From the NCBI GenBank assembly GCA_016763355.1, contig JAESTY010000100.1:1-9757 (forward strand): DNA of 9,757 nt, given 5' to 3'. The notes beneath the pieces are model-generated. The model was not told the DNA's origin. It worked only from the letters and a program-made list of their open reading frames with translations, and did not search any database. The translations under genes and the position numbers were made by a program. This DNA comes from Immundisolibacteraceae bacterium. GTDB lineage: Bacteria > Pseudomonadota > Gammaproteobacteria > Immundisolibacterales > Immundisolibacteraceae. Position 1 is the stretch's first letter; each line of letters opens with the position of its first letter. Below are positions 1-3,476 of this stretch, one piece after another.

Positions 1-7
1 AGATATC

Positions 8-35
8 AAGTAACATACTGCCTGTTATACGCAGT
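8..35 (-). repeat. dif-like XerC/XerD site 1
   Basis: Read on the minus strand this is an 11-base XerC-type arm ACTGCGTATAA, a 6-base centre CAGGCA, and an 11-base XerD-type arm GTATGTTACTT. By eye the XerC arm matches 8 of 11 positions of the E. coli dif arm GGTGCGCATAA, and the XerD arm 8 of 11 of TTATGTTAAAT. The 11-6-11 spacing is exactly that of dif. It lies 14 bases before the first gene and is the most degenerate XerD arm of the four sites in the window. It has the same orientation as site 2 (1842-1869), so the two would be direct repeats bounding the first accessory block. Recombination activity is inference. Confidence 0.5.
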
Positions 36-49
36 TAGAGAAAATATAT

Positions 50-244
50 ATGGAAGAAAATCACTTACAAGAACTTAAGTTTCTAATAAAAAAACAAATG
101 GATGAAAACTATGAAACACATAAAACAATTCATCAATTACCTATTTGTATATCAAAGTATAAACCAGCAATAGAAGAATTAATAGCACACCAGAAACATT
201 TAATTAAAAAGATAGATGAACAAATTAAGGACTGTTCAAAATGA
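50..244 (+). CDS. Small charged helical protein, function unknown (64 aa)
   Basis: I do not recognise this protein. It is 64 residues, rich in Lys, Glu and His, and appears largely helical, with no membrane segment, signal peptide or cysteine motif (a single Cys near position 33 and one at 62). The frame is open upstream to position 14 but ATG at 50 is the only plausible start. The Shine-Dalgarno is weak (AGAGAA about 8 bases upstream), and no promoter fits between the dif-like site and the gene, so expression may come from beyond the left edge. Its TGA overlaps the ATG of the next gene (ATGA), so the two are translationally coupled and probably act together. That coupling is the main reason to accept so short a gene. 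Confidence 0.6.
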   Translation: MEENHLQELKFLIKKQMDENYETHKTIHQLPICISKYKPAIEELIAHQKHLIKKIDEQIKDCSK

Positions 245-555
245 GTTTAAAAGAAGGTAAAGAAATAAGAGGTTTCAGAAATCCAAACAAAATGACAGAA
301 CGTCCACCACCTCCAAAACCTCAACCAAAAAAAACAATAGATAAATATTTTTTAAGTGAATTTGAAAGTATTTTTAGTAATTGGTCATTTGAAGACAATC
401 TTAAAGAAAGAATAAATAATGGCACTGTCAGACTAACTAAAGATGGTAAAATTTCTCAAATTTATATTACTTGTGACAATTGTGATAATAAGCTTTGGTT
501 TAAAACTATACCTCTTTGCGAAGATTGTAAAAAAACAAAGCTAAAAAGTTATTAA
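241..555 (+). CDS. Small zinc-ribbon protein, function unknown (104 aa)
   Basis: Three parts are visible. A basic N-terminus (1-21) is followed by a proline-rich linker (22-31, PPPPKPQPKK) and an acidic-aromatic segment (33-57). The C-terminus carries two CxxC knuckles, Cys78-Cys81 and Cys93-Cys96, separated by 11 residues. Four cysteines in that spacing are typical of a zinc ribbon; zinc binding is inferred. Such ribbons are found in small nucleic-acid-binding or protein-binding factors, but no specific family is recognised. The start overlaps the previous stop as ATGA, with AAGGA at about 227-231 as ribosome binding site inside the upstream gene, which fixes the start. It ends 2 bases before the stop of a convergent gene on the other strand. 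Confidence 0.65.
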   Translation: MSLKEGKEIRGFRNPNKMTERPPPPKPQPKKTIDKYFLSEFESIFSNWSFEDNLKERINNGTVRLTKDGKISQIYITCDNCDNKLWFKTIPLCEDCKKTKLKSY

Positions 556-557
556 AA

Positions 558-704
558 TTATTTTTTCTTTGATATCTTTTCAAGTGAACTAGCTATACTA
601 GATAAATTTTTATTCATAGCTTTTAAGTTTGCATCTATACTTAATAATACCTTATTAGTTCCAATAGTATTGTCTTTTTCTGTTGTTTGTAAATTTGCAC
701 TCAT
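558..704 (-). CDS. Small convergent protein, unknown (48 aa)
   Basis: A short frame below usual ORF-length cut-offs: ATG at 704-702, TAA at 560-558. Residues 16-44 look like one amphipathic helix (hydrophobics in NKVLLSIDANLKAMNKNL spaced by three and four), and the protein ends in KISKKK. Support for it as a gene is AAAAGG seven bases before the ATG and a good sigma70-like promoter upstream on the same strand (744-772). It is convergent with the zinc-ribbon gene, stops almost touching. No family is recognised. A single amphipathic helix with a lysine tail could be membrane-active or a small coiled-coil partner; both are guesses. Confidence 0.5.
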   Translation of the reverse strand: MSANLQTTEKDNTIGTNKVLLSIDANLKAMNKNLSSIASSLEKISKKK

Positions 705-743
705 GTCTAAACCTTTTATTAAATATTTTTGTTTATATATAGT

Positions 744-772
744 AGTATAGCTCTTTATATATTCTATCTCAA
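744..772 (-). promoter_or_regulatory. Sigma70-like promoter for the 48-aa gene
   Basis: On the minus strand: TTGAGA (772-767), a 17-base spacer, then TATACT (749-744). Transcription would start near 737, giving a leader of about 33 bases before the ATG at 704. Hexamers and spacing are close to consensus. Confidence 0.5.
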
Positions 773-793
773 AAGACTTACAAATATTTAAAT

Positions 794-831
794 AAAAAAA
801 GCTCTCTTTTATATTAAAGAGAGCTTTTTTT
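794..831. terminator. Bidirectional intrinsic terminator
   Basis: A perfect 16-base-pair stem (794-809 with 816-831) around the 6-base loop TATATT. The core is GCTCTCTTT/AAAGAGAGC, flanked by A7 and T7, so it has a U-tract in either direction. It insulates the leftward 48-aa gene from the rightward peptide/RHH locus. On the minus strand it is placed to end an antisense RNA started from the promoter at 1053-1025. Confidence 0.75.
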
Positions 832-855
832 ATATCTAAAAAGATATAATTTTTC

Positions 856-884
856 TTTACAAAGGTATATACCTTTGATATACT
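856..884 (+). promoter_or_regulatory. Promoter of the small-peptide/RHH locus
   Basis: TTTACA (856-861), a 17-base spacer, and TATACT (879-884): a near-consensus sigma70 promoter. The start should be near 891, just at the 5' limit of the segment that can pair with 1006-1026 downstream. The spacer is almost entirely filled by a perfect palindrome (860-877), so a repressor bound there would exclude polymerase. Confidence 0.65.
860..877. promoter_or_regulatory. 18-base palindromic operator
   Basis: CAAAGGTATATACCTTTG is a perfect 18-base palindrome between the -35 and -10 boxes. GTATA/TATAC half-sites are common for ribbon-helix-helix repressors, and an Arc-like protein is encoded 185 bases downstream. 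That this protein binds here, giving autorepression, is inference. Confidence 0.6.
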
Positions 885-914
885 TTCTATACGATCAAGA
901 AAGGAGGTATTGCA

Positions 915-974
915 ATGAAACGAAGATCTCGATTCTTAGTTTTAATGCTAGTACTAGTTAATAGCTTGTATTAA
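915..974 (+). CDS. 19-aa cationic-hydrophobic peptide, candidate type I toxin
   Basis: The frame encodes MKRRSRFLVLMLVLVNSLY. The basic head (KRRSR) followed by about ten hydrophobic residues fits a minimal membrane-inserting peptide. Length, layout and the aromatic C-terminal Tyr recall the 19-residue Ibs toxins of enterobacteria, though this is resemblance and not demonstrated homology. The Shine-Dalgarno AAGGAGG (901-907) is perfect, 7 bases from the ATG, unusually strong for this window. The context is that of a type I system: near-consensus promoter with the transcript starting about 24 bases upstream, an occluding 5'-3' fold, a stable hairpin after the stop, and an opposing promoter for an antisense RNA. 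The alternative is a leader peptide controlling the downstream RHH gene, but the 981-1005 hairpin lacks a U-tract and the peptide has no run of one regulatory amino acid. Confidence 0.55.
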   Translation: MKRRSRFLVLMLVLVNSLY

Positions 975-980
975 CATCGT

Positions 981-1005
981 GGGTGAGTGTTCAAAGCACT
1001 CGCCC
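981..1005. other. GC-rich hairpin after the small peptide
   Basis: GGGTGAGTG (981-989) pairs with CACTCGCCC (997-1005), nine pairs with one G-U, around the loop TTCAAAG. It is the most GC-rich stretch of the window. No T-run follows on either strand, so it looks like a stabilising or antisense-recognition stem-loop and not a terminator. Confidence 0.65.
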
Positions 1006-1024
1006 CATTGCTACCTTCTTCTTG

Positions 1025-1053
1025 ATTATACATCGAATTAAATAAAATGAAAA
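1025..1053 (-). promoter_or_regulatory. Antisense promoter opposing the small-peptide gene
   Basis: On the minus strand: TTTTCA (1053-1048), a 17-base spacer, then a perfect TATAAT (1030-1025). Transcription would begin near 1018 and head into the peptide gene. It lies just upstream of the RHH start codon, so the intergenic space serves both strands. Confidence 0.5.
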
Positions 1054-1062
1054 GGGGTTCTA

Positions 1063-1215
1063 ATGGCTTATAAATCAGAAACAGCAAAAAAGTTCTTAGT
1101 AACTTTTGAAAAAAATATTGTTGATAAAATAGAATCCATAGCAAAATTAGAAAAAAGATCTAGAAATTCTCAAATTCTTCATTGGATTGAAAAAGATATT
1201 AAAGAGTATGAATAA
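1063..1215 (+). CDS. Arc-like ribbon-helix-helix transcriptional regulator (50 aa)
   Basis: A 50-residue protein with the plan of the Arc/CopG/MetJ fold. A short beta strand is KKFLVTF (9-15), helix A about 17-30 (KNIVDKIESIAKLE), and helix B about 33-48 beginning SRNSQILHWI. The turn KRSRNSQI parallels GRSVNSEI of phage P22 Arc, where the Asn-Ser pair caps helix B. Length is about that of Arc (53). Such proteins dimerise and insert the paired strands into the major groove. The 18-base palindrome in the promoter 185 bases upstream is its likely operator. The start is supported by AAGGGG six bases before the ATG. It sits in the same transcript as the 19-aa peptide and ahead of the membrane protein, so it probably represses the whole unit. 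Confidence 0.75.
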   Translation: MAYKSETAKKFLVTFEKNIVDKIESIAKLEKRSRNSQILHWIEKDIKEYE

Positions 1216-1231
1216 AGAATGGTATTAGGTC

Positions 1232-1282
1232 ATGAATGAATATCTTATTGGGAAATTAGTAAATACAGAGAATAGAATATGA
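1232..1282 (+). CDS. Possible 16-aa coupling peptide
   Basis: ATG at 1232 opens the 16-codon frame MNEYLIGKLVNTENRI, whose TGA overlaps the next ATG (ATGA at 1279-1282). The ribosome binding site is weak. It may only serve to deliver ribosomes to the poorly led membrane-protein gene, or may be chance. Confidence 0.25.
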   Translation: MNEYLIGKLVNTENRI

Positions 1283-1842
1283 CAGATACACAAATTACAG
1301 TTCTATCCTTAAGTATAATAAATATACTAATAGCTTGTGGTATATCTCACTTTTTTAAAAAGTCACTATTGAAATACATAAATGAAGCCAATGTAAAACT
1401 AGAAGATATCAAATCAAAATTAACTATGAATAACTTTGTTTCCCAGAAAGAATATGACCTTGAACAATCATCTTATAAATCAATATGGTTGAAAACGACC
1501 AAGATGCGAAGCTCTATTTTAAACTTTGAAAATAGTGAAATCACTTATGCTGAAAAACGATCCCAAATTACTTCATCAATAAATGATTTTATTAATGAAT
1601 ATGACTCATTAACCCCATTTATTGATGAGTCTATAATTAAGCTTTGTGATGAATATGAAAATAGTATATTGAACCTAGTATCTGGTCTTATTCCAGCCAA
1701 AGATAATAACTGGGATAATAAAAAAGTTCAAGATCAATGGATGAAACACATACGAAAACTTAAACCTGAATTGATTGCTCTTGAAAAAAATGAAGAATCT
1801 CTACTAATTGGAATAAGAAAAAGAATGAAATCTATATCATAA
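1279..1842 (+). CDS. Membrane-anchored helical protein, function unknown (187 aa)
   Basis: Residues 7-26 form one membrane helix (TVLSLSIINILIACGISHFF), followed by a basic KK stop-transfer and a soluble, mainly helical domain of about 160 residues that should lie in the cytoplasm. After a short helix (32-50) comes NFVSQKEYDLEQSSYKSIW (52-70). This FVS...Y/F-E....Y..IW pattern recurs after a single N-terminal membrane helix in many uncharacterised bacterial proteins found near accessory genes; I know of no function. The start is weakly led (GAGAA at about 1270) but precedes the membrane helix directly. It follows the RHH gene on the same strand with no terminator between, so it is probably under the same repressor. 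It ends one stop codon before dif-like site 2; the TAA touches that site. Confidence 0.65.
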   Translation: MTDTQITVLSLSIINILIACGISHFFKKSLLKYINEANVKLEDIKSKLTMNNFVSQKEYDLEQSSYKSIWLKTTKMRSSILNFENSEITYAEKRSQITSSINDFINEYDSLTPFIDESIIKLCDEYENSILNLVSGLIPAKDNNWDNKKVQDQWMKHIRKLKPELIALEKNEESLLIGIRKRMKSIS

Positions 1843-1869
1843 ATTAACATAATAATCGTTATCAGCAAA
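1842..1869 (-). repeat. dif-like XerC/XerD site 2
   Basis: On the minus strand: XerC-type arm TTTGCTGATAA, centre CGATTA, XerD-type arm TTATGTTAATT. The XerD arm matches E. coli dif at 10 of 11 positions and carries the inner ATAA/TTAT signature with the proper 6-base spacing. The XerC arm matches at about 7 of 11. It abuts the stop of the 187-aa gene and faces site 3 across a 7-base A tract. Confidence 0.62.
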
Positions 1870-1876
1870 AAAAAAA

Positions 1877-1904
1877 GCTGTATATAAGTCGAATTATGTT
1901 AACA
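1877..1904 (+). repeat. dif-like XerC/XerD site 3
   Basis: On the plus strand: XerC-type arm GCTGTATATAA, centre GTCGAA, XerD-type arm TTATGTTAACA. It is inverted relative to site 2, with XerC arms adjacent, and inverted relative to site 4. Sites 3 and 4 therefore enclose the 248-aa gene with their XerD arms facing inward. Its arms resemble those of site 4 (ACTGTACATAA, TTATGTTAACT) more than those of the other sites. Confidence 0.6.
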
Positions 1905-1916
1905 ATCAAATTCAAT

Positions 1917-1962
1917 ACCTGCAGGTGGGGAAAATGAATAAAATTGACTTGTCTGCAGACAA
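1917..1962. repeat. Two perfect palindromes in the site 3 to gene gap
   Basis: ACCTGCAGGT (1917-1926) and TTGTCTGCAGACAA (1949-1962) are perfect palindromes of 10 and 14 bases sharing the centre CTGCAG. The first overlaps the ribosome binding site of the short frame at 1934. They could be operators or hairpins; no regulator is identified. Confidence 0.4.
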
Positions 1963-2023
1963 AAAAATCAAGTTACCTGGTCAAACTTTTTCTCCAGGAA
2001 AAACAACAAAAAATACTCTTTAG
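1934..2023 (+). CDS. Possible 29-aa basic peptide
   Basis: ATG at 1934, TAG at 2021-2023, preceded by a G-rich ribosome binding site (GGTGGGG) four bases upstream. The peptide is lysine-rich, begins MNKIDLSADKKIKLPGQTF and has no hydrophobic stretch. It is the only rightward frame in this module and sits directly after dif-like site 3, where cargo genes of p-dif modules often begin. It could equally be the remnant of a gene cut by module exchange. No family is recognised. Confidence 0.3.
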   Translation: MNKIDLSADKKIKLPGQTFSPGKTTKNTL

Positions 2024-2045
2024 GCAACATGGCCAAAGGTAGAAA

Positions 2046-2792
2046 TCAAGAGCTGAAAAAATGACTTGTATAATCTATAATAGTTTTAGTACCTTCTAAA
2101 GCAAAATTGCCACAAAGCTGAATTATTCTAGCCGTATTTACAGTGGTTCCAATTTTAACAGTCATGTTTTTTATTTTTTCAACGTTGATATCATCTGTTT
2201 TATCTAAGATATCCTTGTGAATACTGCTGTAATCACCAACAACAGAAGTTATACCTTTATAAGCTATATCTAAATTACAATTATTGTAGTCATTTATGGA
2301 TTTTACCATTGAATCAATATAATTAAGTAATATCGACTTTAAATCTTCATCCAATATTTTTTCGACTGATTTTTTGAGTAGATTTAATTCTTTAAGTAAT
2401 TCATCGTCTTTTGTAATCATGTACGAGTCACAATGATTATGCTCAATTAATATATTCAAATAAGCATTTAAAAATTCTATTAGATTTTTAGTTTTAATAT
2501 GGTCAGAAAATCTTTTAGATTGTTGTGATAAACTAGCTGGATTAATAAATCCAATAGATTGATCAAAGATTTTTTTAATAGGTGTTTTTACTGATGTTGA
2601 ATTAATATGATTGATTTGATTATTGCATTGATTTAGCAATAGATTTAACTCAGTATAAGTTTCAAAAGATCCATTGTTTGTACCCAACGGAATTGCAATT
2701 GACTGAAATAAAGGTACATCTGGTTTAGACATCTGTACATGTTGTAGTAATTCTATAAATCTGTGTAGTGGGCTTGTAGTAATCTTATCCAT
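2046..2792 (-). CDS. Unrecognised helical cargo protein between dif-like sites (248 aa)
   Basis: I do not recognise this protein. It is soluble-looking and mostly helical: an N-terminal segment with PLHRFIELLQHVQ (9-21), then asparagine-rich helices (45-70). A region at 95-170 holds alternating charged and hydrophobic residues suggestive of a helical bundle (LLKELNLLKKSVEKIL). The C-terminal helix holds a glycine/threonine-rich weakly hydrophobic patch (about 215-245). No signal peptide, catalytic motif or cysteine cluster is seen. The start is supported by GAGGA six bases before the ATG. It is the only sizeable gene between the inward-facing sites 3 and 4, and is transcribed toward site 3, where I see no terminator. 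As single-gene cargo of a p-dif-like module it might be a toxin, immunity or defence factor, but nothing in the sequence shows which. Confidence 0.6.
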   Translation of the reverse strand: MDKITTSPLHRFIELLQHVQMSKPDVPLFQSIAIPLGTNNGSFETYTELNLLLNQCNNQINHINSTSVKTPIKKIFDQSIGFINPASLSQQSKRFSDHIKTKNLIEFLNAYLNILIEHNHCDSYMITKDDELLKELNLLKKSVEKILDEDLKSILLNYIDSMVKSINDYNNCNLDIAYKGITSVVGDYSSIHKDILDKTDDINVEKIKNMTVKIGTTVNTARIIQLCGNFALEGTKTIIDYTSHFFSS

Positions 2793-2918
2793 TTTATCCT
2801 CATTAAATAATTTAAGCTAATAATAACAAGAAATTCATAAATTTGATAATTATTATAAAATTAGGGGCTAGACTTAATACTTAGGTTTACAACTTTTAAT
2901 AAAATCTTAAGTCAAAAT

Positions 2919-2941
2919 AAGTTGTGCCCAGAACACAACTT
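2919..2941. repeat. Inverted repeat upstream of the 248-aa gene
   Basis: AAGTTGTG (2919-2926) and CACAACTT (2934-2941) form a perfect 8-base-pair stem around CCCAGAA. A further GTTGTG copy (minus strand) follows within 8 bases, making a direct repeat. It lies about 130 bases before the start codon, between the gene and site 4, and may be an operator. The rest of 2793-2918 is AT-rich and shows no convincing promoter beyond an isolated TATAAT on the minus strand. Confidence 0.3.
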
Positions 2942-2951
2942 TCACAACCAA

Positions 2952-2979
2952 AGTTAACATAATAATGATTATGTACAGT
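2952..2979 (-). repeat. dif-like XerC/XerD site 4
   Basis: On the minus strand: XerC-type arm ACTGTACATAA, centre TCATTA, XerD-type arm TTATGTTAACT. The XerD arm matches E. coli dif at 9 of 11 positions. It is inverted relative to site 3 and marks the exact border between the accessory block and the tail operon: the tail terminator begins two bases further on. Confidence 0.62.
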
Positions 2980-2980
2980 A

Positions 2981-3018
2981 AAAAAAGAGGCTAAACGCAA
3001 TGTTTAAGCCTCTTTTTT
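2981..3018. terminator. Bidirectional terminator ending the tail operon
   Basis: AAAAAAGAGGCT (2981-2992) pairs perfectly with 3007-3018. The stem is extended past a one-base bulge by AAAC/GTTT around the loop GCAAT. A- and T-runs on both sides give a U-tract in either direction. For the leftward tail operon it lies about 60 bases past the last stop codon. Confidence 0.8.
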
Positions 3019-3075
3019 GTTTCTGCTGCTAAATCCTATCTAAATACTTTGAAATTAGATGGTATCTAGTCGGAA

Positions 3076-3294
3076 TTACTTACTATTGTCTTGTGGTTCA
3101 GGCCACCTGTTTTTTACATCAATTTGGTTTTGATCAAATTGTCCATTGGCAATCAATTCAAATTGAACAACAGACTCCCAGTCAGCCTTTCTAAAGGCTT
3201 TATAATGAAGTTTTCTAAACGTTTCGACCTCTTCATTTGTCATAAAACTATCAGGAATATTAATAGATCCATCTTCATGACTTCTAATAACCAA
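3076..3294 (-). CDS. Small tail-operon protein, or 3' half of a frameshifted gene (up to 72 aa)
   Basis: The frame is open from 3294 (TTG) and has an ATG at 3243-3241 giving 55 residues. The shorter form would overlap the preceding stop as ATGA. The stretch before that ATG (VIRSHEDGSINIPDSF) looks like natural protein with codons typical of the window. That suggests translation enters this frame earlier, by a -1 shift from the overlapping 78-aa frame. The C-terminal part is acidic and aromatic (KLHYKAFRKADWESVVQFEL) and ends in a proline-rich tail. No family is recognised. Position after the tail fibre suggests an assembly chaperone or accessory tail protein; that is inferred from gene order only. 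Confidence 0.5.
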   Translation of the reverse strand: MVIRSHEDGSINIPDSFMTNEEVETFRKLHYKAFRKADWESVVQFELIANGQFDQNQIDVKNRWPEPQDNSK

Positions 3295-3476
3295 GGATGA
3301 TTATTTTCAAGTTCTTGTTTTTCATCTAAATTTTCTTCTGGATCTATAGCCTTATACTTCTTTAAGATCTCTTTATTCTGATAATCTGCTTCTAGTTTAT
3401 GAAACTCTTTGATTTTAAAGTTAATTAAATCAGTTGACTTTCCTTTTTTAATTATTCTGCAAATATCTATAATCAT
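3240..3476 (-). CDS. Small tail-operon protein, or 5' half of a frameshifted gene (78 aa)
   Basis: ATG at 3476 overlaps the TGA of the tail fibre gene (ATGA), with AAAGG seven bases upstream, so the start is well supported. Residues 1-60 are charged and helical (KIKEFHKLEADYQNKEILKK). The last 16 residues (LEVMKMDLLIFLIVL) turn abruptly hydrophobic and use codons that look less typical. Those residues lie where the -1 frame reads as convincing protein. I therefore suspect the last part is out-of-frame translation and that one gene of about 130 residues is represented by the two frames. If both are real they are coupled through a second ATGA overlap at 3240-3243. Confidence 0.5.
   Translation of the reverse strand: MIIDICRIIKKGKSTDLINFKIKEFHKLEADYQNKEILKKYKAIDPEENLDEKQELENNHPWLLEVMKMDLLIFLIVL

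Larger units (their letters stand above)
794..1018 (-). ncRNA. Candidate antisense RNA to the 19-aa peptide mRNA
   Basis: A promoter at 1053-1025 on the minus strand would start an RNA near 1018. It would run back across the hairpin, the whole peptide frame, its Shine-Dalgarno and the sense 5' end. The first terminator in that direction is the stem at 831-794, giving about 225 bases. The promoter and terminator are visible; the RNA itself and its ends are inferred. It would be the antitoxin RNA of a type I pair. Confidence 0.4.
894..1026 (+). other. Long-range 5'-3' mRNA pairing that hides the start site
   Basis: The predicted 5' end of the transcript is complementary to a segment downstream of the peptide frame in three blocks. 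ATCAAGA (894-900) pairs with TCTTGAT (1020-1026), AGGTA (905-909) with TACCT (1012-1016), and GCAATG (912-917) with CATTGC (1006-1011). The pairing covers part of the Shine-Dalgarno and the whole ATG. Such end-to-end folding keeps full-length type I toxin mRNAs (hok, aapA) untranslated until processed. The pairing is seen in the sequence; the role is inferred. Confidence 0.55.

Noticed and set aside
12..40. Integron attC-like site from the GTTATAC and GTTAGAG motifs
   Set aside because: The motifs do not fit the GTTRRRY core, no paired attC arms are present, and the same bases fit a dif-like site with correct arm spacing.
981..1010. Hairpin 981-1005 as an intrinsic terminator or attenuator
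   Set aside because: No T-run follows on either strand, so it lacks the tail needed for intrinsic termination.
556..1060. A further dif-like site between sites 1 and 2
   Set aside because: I looked for ATAA-N6-TTAT and TTAACATA-like arms here. The best candidates (around 620-650 and 845-860) have the wrong spacer or no XerD-like arm.
2029..2064. An 11-codon frame, MAKGRNQELKK
   Set aside because: It is very short, lacks a clear ribosome binding site and overlaps the 3' end of the 248-aa gene; at most a gene remnant.
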